64,000 nucleotides of DNA from Tritrichomonas foetus (Eukaryota; Parabasalia; Tritrichomonadida; Tritrichomonadidae), in assembly GCA_001839685.1 (NCBI GenBank), contig MLAK01000217.1, positions 75,116 through 139,115 on the forward strand, written 5' to 3'. This document shows, piece by piece, positions 1 to 10,589 of this stretch. Under the pieces are notes generated by a model, which saw only the letters and a list, made by a program, of their open reading frames with translations, was not told the origin of the DNA and ran no database searches. The position numbers were made by a program, and so were the translations under genes. Position 1 is the first letter of the stretch. Every line of letters starts with the position of its first letter.

Positions 1-2206
1 GCAGCAGCAAGACGACGAATTTCTTCTTGTTGAGCAATGGCAGCACGTTCTTGTTCTTGACGAAGTCGTTCAAGTTCATCTTGTGCGCTCTTTGGAAGGG
101 TCAAAGCAGCAAGACGGCGAATTTCTTCTTGTTGAAGAGCAGCAGCTCGTTCTTGGGCTTGACGAAGTTTCTCAAGATCTTCAGCAGTGCTCTTCGGTTG
201 TGAAGCGAGAGCTAAACGACGGATTTCTTCTTGTTGAGCAGCAGCGCGAGCTTCTTGAGCTTGACGAAGCTTTTCGAGTTCATCCTGTTGTGTCTTTGGT
301 ATTGAAGATTCTGCTAATTTCTTGATTTGTGCTTGTTGAGCAGCAGCTGCTTCCTCTTGAGCCTTTCTGAATTTCTCAAGTTCGGATAATTGTGTCTTTG
401 GCTTGGAAGCCTCAGCGATACGTCGGATTTTCTCTTCTTCAGCAGCGGCAGCTTCTTCTTTAAGGAGACGAAGTCGTTCTAATTCGAGTTCACGCTGGAT
501 GCGAGCAACTTCACGTTGTTGGCGAGCACGTTCTTCATCTTCAGCTGTTGTATCAATTTTAACTTCTCTTTCTAATACAATTACTGGTCTTGAAATTTCA
601 GCTTGAAGTCTAATAAGTTCTTGCTCTTTAGCACCTAAGTCTTCACGTTCTCTTCTAATTTTTTCGAGTTCTTCTGCATTTCTCCTTCTTGTCTCTTCAC
701 GAATCTTTCTTTGTCTTTCTTCTTCTTCTTTAGAAGTGTCTTTGACTTCTTTATGCTCAACTGATTGAATTACTGGCTTAGCTGCTTCTTGAATAAGGCG
801 GATTCGTTCTTCTTCTTGAGCTGCAAGTTCTTCTTTGTGAATTCTTAATTTTTCGAGTTCAAGTTCACGTCTCATTCTGATCTTTTCTGTTTGTGCTTTA
901 ATTTCCTGTTGTTGTCGAACAAGAAGATCAGACACGTCAACTTGTTCAACACGTTCGATCTTTGGCTTTGAAGCTTCTTGTATGCTTTTAATGCGCGCTT
1001 CTTCTTTAGCAGCTGCATCTTCACGTTCGAGACGAATTCTTTCTAGTTCAAGTTCTCTTTGTTTTCTTTGGAGTTCCTTTTGTTTACGAACGGCTTCTTC
1101 TTCAAGTTCTTTTAGATGTGAAACATCTTCTTGTTCAACTTTTTCAATTTTTGGACGAGCCTTTTCAAATTGCTCACGTAATCTCTGTTCTTCTATTTTA
1201 GCCATTTGTGCTTGTTGAAGACGGATTTGGGCGAGTCTTTTTTCACGCTCAGCTGCTGCCTTTTGTCGAGCAAGCTCAGCTTGTCTTTCTTTCTCTTCTT
1301 GTTCTCTAAGAGCTTCAGAATTGTCGACTTGACTTGGCCCCTTGATGACTGGTTTTGACTTTTCTGCCTTTTCAGCAATCTCTGCTTGTTGAGCAGCGGC
1401 CTTTCTCTCTTGCTCTTGGCGGATTCTGTCGAGCTCAGAAAGTTGTGTTTTAGGCTTTGAAGCTTCCTGCATTTTACGAATCCTTTCAGCTTCTTCAGCT
1501 GCGGCTGCCTCACGCTCGAGACGAATTCTTTCAAGTTCGAGTTCGCGCTGCTGTCTTTGATGCTCTTTTTGTCGTTTCAGAGCCTCTTCATCGATTGCTG
1601 ATGCAGCTTCGTTATGTTCGAGATGCTCATTTTTGGTTTTGACTTTTCTAATTGTTCGCGTAATCTTTGTTCTTCGATTTTTGCAACTTGGGCTTGTTGA
1701 AGACGAATTTCGGCGAGCTTCTTTTCACGCTCTTCTGCAGCCTTCTGCTTGTTCAGTTCAGCGAGTCTTTCTTTCTCTTGGAGCTCTTTGAGTGCAGTAT
1801 TGTCGATCTCGCTCGCTCTTCTAATGACTGGTTTTGATTTTTCAGCAAGTCTTCTTAACTTTTCGACCTCTTCTTCTGCAAGTCTCTCCTGTTCGCGACG
1901 AATTTGTGATAAACGCCGTTGCCTTTCTGCACGTTGTTCAGCTAATCTTTTTTCTTGTGCAATTCTGGCTGCTTCTGCATCTTCAGCTGCTTGATTTGAT
2001 TCAACTTTCTGGATAACTGGTTTTGAAGCTTCTGCTCTCTTCCTGATTTCTTCCTGTTGAGCATTAGCGCGTGCTTCTTGTTCTTGACGGAGTTTATCGA
2101 GCTGGGCTTGACGCGCGGCGCGACGGGCCTCTTCTGCATCTGCTGTATTCTTGAGTTTTTCGAGTTCTTCGCGTTTTTGTTGGAGTAATGTAGATTGGTT
2201 TGACAT
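1..2206 (-). CDS. Large repetitive coiled-coil protein, N-terminal part (runs off left edge, one frameshift)
   Basis: The ATG at 2206 opens a Lys/Glu/Arg/Gln-rich protein that is almost entirely predicted coiled coil. The first frame stops at 1577, but from about 1628 the neighbouring frame continues the same kind of protein without a stop to base 1, so one base appears to be missing near a run of five T at 1630-1634. About 13 modules of roughly 35-50 residues can be counted, each punctuated by a short element such as SKPVI, SKPKTQ or RPKIE followed by an EEIRRL or ELERIR-type helix. Such proteins are usually cytoskeletal or flagellar scaffolds, but no specific function can be assigned. The C-terminus lies outside the window. 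Plus-strand reading frames here are antisense shadows of the repetitive codons. The frameshift may be a sequencing error or a real lesion. Confidence 0.75.
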
Positions 2207-2916
2207 GGAAAAATAAATGATATGAATTCATATGCAGCAATTATTCATAAAGTTCAGAAATCAAATAAAAGCGATGATGTGATTTTTTTATTTCATCGAG
2301 TCATCACTATCGAATGAAAAGACATTTCACAATTTTTGAATTGATGTAATTGAACTTCGAATGATTTCTGAGTGAATTGCCGAATCATACCAAACAGGAA
2401 TGTGATAGATGTATACAAATCAAATAGTCTTAACGTACGAAATCACTAAAATGATCCTTATCATCAGTATTACTTAATACCATCAGTCAAAAATCAAAAC
2501 CCAAATAGCTAAAAGAATGACGAAAATTTCCCTTATCGCAAACTTCGCAAATGGCCGAATTCAAAAATATTTCGAAAATGATTCTGAAGAAGCTATTGTT
2601 TCAGTTTTCGGGTGAACAGCTTTCAGTCAATTGTTAAATCTATTTTTTATAGTTATGAGCCATATTTATTCATAGTTTTGAAATTTTGCAACAATTAAAC
2701 CGAAAAAAGAGCGATTTTGGAGAAAGCCTAAAAAAAAATTGTGAGAAGCTTTTTTTCCAAGAATCACAAAGATTATAATACTGCTTCCCATAATTCTATT
2801 TACACTTCTTCTATCGATTTTTAATTAAAAATCGCGAAAATTTTGATAGTTTTAACTCAGTGATGTTGAATTAATTCAATTTCCATTTGACAAATATGAA
2901 TGTATTGAAATCTTTT

Positions 2917-3123
2917 CTGTCATAAAATTTTAGTATATGAAGAAAATAGACTGGCAGTCCTCAACAGCACATTCTCAAGCAGGGATACAGATACAACGAT
3001 TGAAAGACCAAATCAAGAAAAATGGAATCCAATATGTTTTTTTCCAGACTTGATGCCAAGTGAATTTTCTGATGACTCGCCATTTAGATGGCAAAACATT
3101 CGTAATCTTCTCATTGATGCCTA
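2917..3123 (+). pseudogene. Possible 3' relic of a protein gene, no start codon
   Basis: The plus strand is open for about 68 codons from just after a stop near 2907 to TAA at 3121-3123. There is no ATG at its head. Its composition is more protein-like than the surrounding AT-rich spacer, with segments such as FFPDLMPSEFSDDSPF and RWQNIRNLLIDA, and codons are far less biased to Lys/Asn/Ile/Phe than in random frames nearby. This could be the end of a truncated gene or mobile element. No family was recognised and chance is not excluded. Confidence 0.25.
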
Positions 3124-3759
3124 AATTTTTTTTATTTATATCAAAATTATTAATATTTTTTTTATACTTCATTTTTGTATTTTGGAAAACATTATAATTT
3201 TCGATGGAGGGTCATATGATAATAAAAAGCACGATTTATGATAAGAAATAATCAAGATATTAATGCTATAAAATCACTTTCTATCTCAATAATTCTCAGA
3301 AATTTCTGTGGGGTTTATTTTTTTCTCACAATTTTTTTTTGGATTTGGTTTTCTCTGTATCTTGATTTTTAAATTATAATATTTATATATTATTAATAGG
3401 ATTACAATTAAATAATATTTAGATGACAATAATATCAACAATTATTCATTTAGATCTCTCAATAGTCTTCTACATCTAGATCTAGTTAGTTTGTATACAT
3501 CTAATGTGATAAAAAAAGTCATTTCACCTTGAAAATCATATTTCTGAGCCATTGAATGAATAATCAGACGTTTATACGCTTATTTCTTGGCAGAGAATTG
3601 GTAATCTGATCCTTTTGATTATTACATATTTAAGATAAATAAATATATAATTTATCATGTATATTTCAATAATTTATGGCATAAACAATTCCTTGTTTTT
3701 TAATTCAATTTTTCTAATCATCTTTTTGAATCAAACTGTTGGAATTCTAAAGTATCAGA

Positions 3760-3981
3760 ATGACTTTATCGGGAATCGTGCTGTCAAGAAAAAAGTTTTT
3801 AGCGGATCTATTGTGCATAGATCAAAAATTTGAACATAGAGTTAGATTCTATAAAAGAAAGGTAGTCTTCAAAATATATTACGAAAAATTGATTGAATGG
3901 AATAATTTATTAACTCTTTATACTAATGGTAAGTCTTTAGATCAAGCAAAACTTAATTACACATTCGGAAAAGAGCAATAA
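3760..3981 (+). CDS. Possible small protein of unknown function, 73 aa
   Basis: An ATG-initiated frame of 73 codons rich in Lys, Leu, Phe and Tyr. It lies alone in a long spacer. A TCATC initiator-like element occurs about 40 bases upstream, farther than for the secure genes in this window. There is no recognisable domain, signal peptide or membrane segment. At this AT content a frame of this length could arise by chance. Confidence 0.2.
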   Translation: MTLSGIVLSRKKFLADLLCIDQKFEHRVRFYKRKVVFKIYYEKLIEWNNLLTLYTNGKSLDQAKLNYTFGKEQ

Positions 3982-4770
3982 TTTAGCAAAATATATGCAT
4001 ATTTTCAACAGAAATGTAATTATTGAAAAGTTGAATTGGAATATTTCAATTAGTGTTACGATCATTTTGTTTCAATTTTGACAAAAATTGTTGAATTATT
4101 TTCAATGCTATATCAATATTTTCATTTCACCTCAGAAAAATTCCTAACAATGTAATGAAGTGAAGTATATATTCAGATATTATTCATTTTTTTGTATGAA
4201 AAGTTTTCAATTGATTAACAACGTTTATTCTTCACTTTTCTGAAAAGAATTCTTTTGTATTTGAAACCAATTGGTTTAGCTTCTTTTGTATTCGAAACTT
4301 TTAATTTATAAAGTTATGGATGAATTCGAGAACAATGCTTGAGATTGCGAACAAAAATATCAAAATATTTTTTTCCGGTCAGAAAATGGAATAAAAATGG
4401 CTGATTAGAGTCTTTCTTTGATTGTATTTCAATTCATATCAAATAACCAAACGGTTATCGGGGTTGGTGCACATTTTTTATCATTCATAATTCCTTCCTT
4501 GAAAAACCAAGATAATTGATGTTCAATCGATTTTAAGTAATATCAATGCATTTTACAAAAGAATTTTTGATTTTCATCGTATGGTGAGTGAAATCAAATT
4601 CACAAATATATCAAACACAAAAATTTCCAATTATAATATTGCATATATATTTACCAATAGATTCAAACAGCGAAAGAATCATGATTCCCAATATGTTAGA
4701 TCAAGCAATTCCTTGACGATTCATTAATGACTCACTTTTCATTACATTGGTCATATTTCCAGTTTTTTGT

Positions 4771-5835
4771 CTAAATTGTTTCAATCAATCCATATTTGGT
4801 TTTCATTTCCAGTTCATTTGTCTTCTTAATTTCCATCCTTTGTGTTTCAAAAATGTAGTCTAATGAAATGTAATTACATGTTTCGATGCATGAACGAACT
4901 GATTGATTGTTAAAATTGATATCAAGCGTATCATGGAGATATGAAACAATTTCATGATGATGATACTCAAGAGCTGTTTTCAAACATGATCTATCAAAAT
5001 CTACTTTATTATCTTCCAAAATATGAATAATTTCATAATTTCCCCCAGCAAAAGCAAATCTACTAACTCTACCAGTCAATACTGCGCCTCTTAGTAAAAG
5101 AAATTTGAATATTTTTATAGAACCATAAAAAACAGCATATTCGATAAAGTTTGGTGTAGTCCAAACAATAAAGTCATCACTTTCAAAATTTCCACTATCA
5201 TCAATTCTTGTCTGGTTGATATCCATATCATAAAATTCGATTAAATACTGGAAAGAAATAAGATCATCTTTTCGTATTGCGATTTCTACATCACTTGCAC
5301 CATGACCTTCCATTCTGAGTTGTTTAAATTGTTCAAGAGAAGAAGAATAATTATCAATATATTGTTCAATTCCATAACTATGTACTTTGGTCATAAAAAA
5401 GTTGTAATCAATGAGTTGTATTTCTGGAAAGAAGTATTTAAAATATGCTACACTAATATCACTTTTCCGAATTATAACTTCATTGTTTAAAAATCCGTTT
5501 TCATAGAGTGTCAGTAAAATAGATTTGTTCTTTGAGAAGATTGACCATATATCATCAACAGAAAAGTATTCTGTGATAATATCTTTTTTCAAAATCAAAA
5601 TCGGAATCAATTCCGAAAATGAATGTGGTCTCGATCTAATAATTTCACGGATAAGGCATAGTACCTTTCTTGCAAAACTTTTTTCTTCCATTAGGAAAAT
5701 TTCTGTGAATAAATTTGTTATTCGATTCATCAAAGTTGATCCTGCTTCAAGTTGATATGATCCATTTGCCAGATGAAGAAGATTTTGTTGTAACTCGAGA
5801 AGAGACATTCTGCAGAAGTCCATCATTCGGTCCAT
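4771..5835 (-). CDS. DUF3447-type ankyrin-family protein, 354 aa
   Basis: The open frame extends upstream to 5874, but only a TTG lies there, so the first in-frame ATG at 5835 (protein starting MDRMMDFCRM) is used. The N-terminal half is helical and variable. About residues 170-310 have the layout of the DUF3447/ankyrin family that is greatly expanded in trichomonads: a block around GASDVEIAIRKDD, a following AVFYGSIKIFKFLLLRGA repeat, and FAGGNYEIIHILEDN. These proteins are thought to be intracellular interaction scaffolds with unknown partners. There is no membrane segment. A second, diverged member is the next gene upstream (6359-7696), on the same strand. Confidence 0.75.
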   Translation of the reverse strand: MDRMMDFCRMSLLELQQNLLHLANGSYQLEAGSTLMNRITNLFTEIFLMEEKSFARKVLCLIREIIRSRPHSFSELIPILILKKDIITEYFSVDDIWSIFSKNKSILLTLYENGFLNNEVIIRKSDISVAYFKYFFPEIQLIDYNFFMTKVHSYGIEQYIDNYSSSLEQFKQLRMEGHGASDVEIAIRKDDLISFQYLIEFYDMDINQTRIDDSGNFESDDFIVWTTPNFIEYAVFYGSIKIFKFLLLRGAVLTGRVSRFAFAGGNYEIIHILEDNKVDFDRSCLKTALEYHHHEIVSYLHDTLDINFNNQSVRSCIETCNYISLDYIFETQRMEIKKTNELEMKTKYGLIETI

Positions 5836-6358
5836 GAGCCAATAATATTCGGAAACAATTCTGTTCGTATTCAATTGTTCATATCTACAAAATTTGTATC
5901 AATTAATTGAATATATCATTGAAATATTGAATTTGATTTTTTCTGTAAATTTAATTTTCTGATGATTTTTCGCTTTGAAAGAAATCAAACTATTCAAACT
6001 ATATCTCCTTTTTTCTCATCTTTAACATCTTTTATTTACTTTTTGACTTAATAAATATAATTAATATTATATTTATTTAATAAAAAGTTGTATTATTTTA
6101 AAAAAGGGATGAAGTTAATTACCGAAGAAATATCATGAATTTTCATTCGGTAGAAAGAAAAATTGCAACTGTCAAACATTTGATTTATTTATATTCATAA
6201 ACACAAGCCGGAAAACACAACATTTGATTTTTCTTTCGAAATCATCTTTTTTTATCATGAAATCCGAGATACAAAATAAATACATCGAACATGAACAAAA
6301 GTCGAATAAGCATAAATTCTAAGAATAGATTAAAATTAGAAAAATCACATGAATTAAA
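5836..6358. other. Spacer between two ankyrin-family genes
   Basis: About 520 bases of AT-rich sequence between the two minus-strand ankyrin genes. No coding frame, RNA gene, repeat array or clear initiator was seen. Confidence 0.5.
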
Positions 6359-7696
6359 TTATTTATTTTCTTGAAATAGTTGTAAGATATCATTGTGCAT
6401 ATTTTGAGCAGCTACTTCTTCTGCTGTTGATAAGCCATAACAAAGCAATGATTTATCAATTCTTTCATCTTTTAAAAGAATTTTTGCTATACTTGTATAA
6501 CCCTTTCTGCAAGCAATGTGTAAAGCTGTTTCAAAATCTTGTGCTTGGTAATTCACATTAACGTCTTCCCGCTTTAGTAAAATCTGTACTAATGTTTCAT
6601 CGTTATTCTCTGCTGCCAATGTTAGTAAAGTATGTGAATCTTTTCCTACACCATTGATTGAACCAACAAATTCGAAATCAAGAATGAAGAAAACAAGTTT
6701 TATAAAATTGAAACGATAAGCATTGGTTAGCAATGGTTCAAAAAATCGGAGTTTTTCGATCTGTTTAAAAGCAGCAATGTTCCAATGATGAAAGAGATGA
6801 AAATATGGCAAATTATTCAACATTATTGCAAATGATGTGCACCGAGGTAAATTGGACAATATGTTTCTCTGAGCTTGTTTCAAAAGGAAAAAGAATGATT
6901 TGTAATTATAATGAGACATGCAAAGTGAAAGGAAAAGATCGAATTCTATTATATTTTGATTGTTACTCTCATAAATCCATTTAACAAGGTGATGATGATG
7001 GAATATAATTGCAAGAGAGAAATAACTCTTCCACATTTGGTGATTATTGAATCGTATGCATTTTTGTTCACAAATTCTAATTATTTCGGGGGATCCACCT
7101 ATAATCGCTGCATACCCTTCAAATTCTCCCATTTTATCTGTTATTGAAAGAAATTTGAAAATTTTGAGTGATCCGCAAATTGCTGCAAATGTGATGTGTC
7201 TGATCTTGCAAGGATCAAGATGAGAAAAATTAAAGCCTAAATATTGTACTGCAATTTCTTGATCTTTTAATTTTTCGTTAGCAGCAATTAGATTCTGGTA
7301 ACTATCCAAATTATCATCAATAATCATTTTTTGAATTAGCGAAAAATCAGGTGGCTTTGATGTCATTGTCTGAAAATAATTTATATAACAAAATTTATAA
7401 ATTTCTTTGTGCTCTCGTTTGAGAAAATATAAATCTGATAAAAAATCGTAATCTTGTTTTAAATTTATATTCATGCTTTTTAGTAGATCATAAAATAATG
7501 GAATCTTCCTATACGGTTGGTATGAACAAATTTGTACAAATGCATTTTTGAAAATATGTAGAGAATAATTTTCGATTAAATTTTTGGCGAACAAAATTAG
7601 ATTGTCACTCGATTCTTTAGTTATGCTGCATAATTCTTTTTCGATAATCAAGAAATCAGCCATCAACTTCTTCCCATCACGAATGAAATTTTCCAT
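6359..7696 (-). CDS. DUF3447/ankyrin-repeat protein, 445 aa
   Basis: The frame is open up to 7810, but the ATG at 7696 (protein starting MENFIRDGKK) is preferred because TCACA, an initiator-type element, sits with its A 17 bases upstream. The N-terminal half has the helical DUF3447 arrangement (IRHITFAAICGSLKIFKFL, then a GGSPEIIRICEQ repeat). The C-terminal 90 residues hold two clear ankyrin repeats: LLTLAAENNDETLVQILLK and ALHIACRKGYTSIAKILLK, followed by a partial third (SLLCYGLSTAEEVAAQN). A protein-binding scaffold is likely; the partner is unknown. It is a distant paralogue of the gene at 4771-5835. Confidence 0.8.
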   Translation of the reverse strand: MENFIRDGKKLMADFLIIEKELCSITKESSDNLILFAKNLIENYSLHIFKNAFVQICSYQPYRKIPLFYDLLKSMNINLKQDYDFLSDLYFLKREHKEIYKFCYINYFQTMTSKPPDFSLIQKMIIDDNLDSYQNLIAANEKLKDQEIAVQYLGFNFSHLDPCKIRHITFAAICGSLKIFKFLSITDKMGEFEGYAAIIGGSPEIIRICEQKCIRFNNHQMWKSYFSLAIIFHHHHLVKWIYESNNQNIIEFDLFLSLCMSHYNYKSFFFLLKQAQRNILSNLPRCTSFAIMLNNLPYFHLFHHWNIAAFKQIEKLRFFEPLLTNAYRFNFIKLVFFILDFEFVGSINGVGKDSHTLLTLAAENNDETLVQILLKREDVNVNYQAQDFETALHIACRKGYTSIAKILLKDERIDKSLLCYGLSTAEEVAAQNMHNDILQLFQENK

Positions 7697-8656
7697 TTCA
7701 CGAAAATAATTGTGATGCCAAAATTTCAGGCAAAATTTTGATGATATTGTACCTGTCAATTTCAATGTAATTGAAATTGAATAGAGTTTTATTTTGCCAA
7801 CTCTTTTCAAATTAGCTTTTTCAAGTCTGAATGATGTGTATCATTTCCCGGAAATTTCCCGTTTGCATGTTCGACACCAATTATTTGTTTACTTTCTTCT
7901 GGTCATATAATGCAGTTCTCCATGTTGCGTCATCTGCTTTATCTGCCTCATCATATTTGAATTTATTATCGATCTCTATGATTTGAGAGATTGTTTTTAA
8001 CAGTATTTTTAAAAATAGTTTTAGTTAAAAAATGGATTTTCAAATTGATCCAAAAAATCATTCAATGAATAGATGAGTTTTTTCCCATAAGATTTGGAAT
8101 GTCTTACTTGTTGAATATTTGTTGTAACAATTTGTTTAAACAATCATATCCACCAAAACTATTTAAAAATAAGATTATTATTTTATGATCGATGTTTTCG
8201 AAATCTAAACGTAACGATTATAAAAGAATATTCAGTCACTATTTCATGAATATGTATTATGTTGTATTGATTATGGTCATCAAAAGGAAAAAGAAAAATA
8301 TTAAATAATTTCCAGATTCCCTTTTTCTTTTCAAAAATCTAAGTTCGAACATCTCTTGATAGCTATTATTACTATTGGGAAATGTCTCATGTTTTTTCAG
8401 TTTAACTTTCATCATAGAAACCAAGGGGAGCAAAAATGTCAGAAAATAGAACTTTTCGTCAGTCATGTGATCATGGACTTTTTGTTTGAAGTTCACTTTT
8501 TGATGCAAAAATGAAACATTGTGAATAAACCCGTCTCTTTGTAATATAAATACAGAATTAGAATGTATGTGCATTGAAAACTTCATTCAAAATTTATTTT
8601 ATTTGAAAGATCGTTATTCATTTTAATATTGTTAAAAAAATTGGTTGTTTCTCCAT
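7697..8656. other. Spacer upstream of the Myb gene
   Basis: Nearly 1 kb between the minus-strand ankyrin gene and the plus-strand Myb gene. It contains the doubtful 109-codon frame at 8257-8586. A TCATT initiator-like element lies near 8617, about 38 bases before the Myb ATG. Nothing else was recognised. Confidence 0.45.
8257..8586 (-). CDS. Doubtful ORF, 109 aa
   Basis: An ATG-started frame of 109 codons divergent from the Myb gene, with only 70 bases between the two starts. The product begins MKFSMHIHSN, has a hydrophobic stretch near the C-terminus (YLIFFFFLLMT), and matches no family I recognise. Length is somewhat above what chance gives in this composition, but there is no domain and the codon content resembles translated spacer. 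Treat as unproven. Confidence 0.2.
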   Translation of the reverse strand: MKFSMHIHSNSVFILQRDGFIHNVSFLHQKVNFKQKVHDHMTDEKFYFLTFLLPLVSMMKVKLKKHETFPNSNNSYQEMFELRFLKRKRESGNYLIFFFFLLMTIINTT

Positions 8657-9187
8657 ATGAGCCGCCGAAGAATTTTTACTCCTGAAGAAGACAACAAGAT
8701 TAAAAGCCTTTATCAGAAATTAGGTGACAACAATTGGGAAATTATTGCAAAAAAGATTTCTGGAAGAACATCAAAACAATGTCATGATCGATATAAAAAC
8801 TATCTTTCATCGAATAGGAAAACTGAACCATGGTGTATCGATGAAGATGAAATCTTAATATCAATGTATCATGAAATAGGACCAAGATGGGTTGCAATGT
8901 GTGATATATTACCTGGAAGAAGTGGAAATGATATTAAAAATAGATGGCATAAACATCTACGTAAGTTAGATATTTTTGAAATCCCTGACGAAAGAGAAGA
9001 AGAAGACAATCAAGAAATTTTTTCTTCAAAAATAGATGATGATTCTTCAGATCCTCTATATATTTCAGAAAAAATGAATTCATATAATGAAGAAAATGAC
9101 ATTTTAAAAGATATGAGTATTAATGATGATGATATTCAAGAACTTTTAAATTGTTTTGATGAAAATCCATCAGAAATGAATGAATAA
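8657..9187 (+). CDS. Two-repeat Myb (R2R3-type) DNA-binding protein, 176 aa
   Basis: The start is the ATG at 8657 (MSRRRIFTPEED); the frame upstream offers only TTG. Residues 4-55 form the first Myb repeat (FTPEEDNKIKSLY, NNWEIIAKKI, RTSKQCHDRYKNYL), and 58-105 the second (PWCIDEDEILISMY, RWVAMCDILPGRSGNDIKNR). An acidic Asp/Glu/Ser-rich tail of about 65 residues follows and could be an activation or interaction region. Small two-repeat Myb proteins of this build regulate transcription in Trichomonas vaginalis (for example those binding the ap65-1 promoter). The target of this one is unknown. It is a nuclear DNA-binding protein by family. Confidence 0.9.
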   Translation: MSRRRIFTPEEDNKIKSLYQKLGDNNWEIIAKKISGRTSKQCHDRYKNYLSSNRKTEPWCIDEDEILISMYHEIGPRWVAMCDILPGRSGNDIKNRWHKHLRKLDIFEIPDEREEEDNQEIFSSKIDDDSSDPLYISEKMNSYNEENDILKDMSINDDDIQELLNCFDENPSEMNE

Positions 9188-9970
9188 TCTTTTATTTTCA
9201 TAAAACTTTCTATAATTATCTTAGATATTTTAAAATATGTTATTTATTCACTAGTAATAGTTTAGTATGAAGATGACGCCAAATATTATTTCTGTTAGGA
9301 TACAAATATTGACAAACATTCAAAGAATAATCTTTATATTATGATATTGTTTCTATTGTTTCTCAATAATTGTAAGAAATTCATTCATTTTTGTTTTTGG
9401 GACACAAAAATTCCTAAAAAAGCGAAATATTGTATTATCGAAAATTGATCAATTGTTTAAACAGGTGTGAAATATTATTGAAATAAAAAATTATAATAAA
9501 AATTAAGATACCAAAATGAAGACTATAAACAACGTTTAGTACATTTCATTAAAAAATTATAATAAAAATATTTCGCAGCGAATTAGTTAATAATAAAGAT
9601 ATATGGAAATATTATTACTTGATCAAATGATATTTCGTTATTCATTAATTGAATAAAATGTAACTTACTTTTTCTGTGTATAATGATAAAAAATTGATCA
9701 TCTTTTCTCAAAAATATAAAAAATTGCATGCATCATCTTTTACAGAAAAATCAACAACATTTATGAGAAAAACCAGACGATTTGATTTTCCATTTTGATT
9801 GGGAAGAAATTTTTTTCATGAAGATATATCTTGATATCTCGCATTACCAGATTAACCGCAGGGAGGTCTATTAAAACAGCCATTTTTACATTACTGACTA
9901 ATTGATAATAATCAAAGATAACGAAGAAAATTAATTCGCTGAAAATTGAACTTTATATCGTGAATCACAT

Positions 9971-10589
9971 GTTATATAACATAATTTACACATATGACAA
10001 AATTTACACATATAACAGAATTTGCATATAAAACAGAATTTACATATAAAACAGAATTTATATATGCAACAGAATTAATATATGCAACAGAATGTACAAT
10101 ATATAACAGAATTTACATATACAACAGAATTTGCATATATAANNNNNNNNNNNNNNNNNNNNNNNNNNNNNNNNNNNNNNNNNNNNNNNNNNNNNNNNNN
10201 NNNNNNNNNNNNNNNNNNNNNNNNNNNNNNNNNNNNNNNNNNNNNNNNNNNNNNNNNNNNNNNNNNNNNNNNNNNNNNNNNNNNNNNNNNNNNNNNNNNN
10301 NNNNNNNNNNNNNNNNNNNNNNNNNNNNNNNNNNNNNNNNNNNNNNNNNNNNNNNNNNNNNNNNNNNNNNNNNNNNNNNNNNNNNNNNNNNNNNNNNNNN
10401 NNNNNNNNNNNNNNNNNNNNNNNNNNNNNNNNNNNNNNNNNNNNNNNNNNNNNNNTAACAGAATGTACAATATATAACAGAATTTACATATGCAACAGAA
10501 TGTACAATATATAATAGAATGTACAATATATAACAGAATTTACATATACAACAGAATTTGCATATATAACAAAATTTACATATATTGCA
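9971..10589. repeat. AT-rich minisatellite, unit about 18-19 bases, interrupted by a gap
   Basis: Both sides of the gap carry the same degenerate unit, approximately ACAGAATTTACATATATA with variants (ACAGAATGTACAATATATA, ACAAAATTTACACATATA). At least eight units are visible on the left and seven on the right. The array clearly continues into the unsequenced stretch, so its true length is unknown. Frames running through it are artefacts. Confidence 0.9.
10143..10455. other. Assembly gap (313 N)
   Basis: A run of N inside the 18-19 base repeat, as expected where an assembler could not resolve a short-unit array. Confidence 0.99.

Larger units (their letters stand above)
2207..4770. other. Gene-poor spacer with possible relics
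   Basis: About 2.5 kb of AT-rich sequence separates the coiled-coil gene from the first ankyrin gene. It holds a short coding-like fragment at 2917-3123 and a 73-codon frame at 3760-3981, both listed separately. A short near-duplicate, TTCTTTTGTATTYGAAAC, occurs twice between 4249 and 4300. No RNA gene or transposon ends were recognised. Confidence 0.5.

Noticed and set aside
9994..10526. ORFs running through the N gap
   Set aside because: They translate N as unknown residues and repeats on either side; not evidence of coding. The same for frames at 61212-62319.
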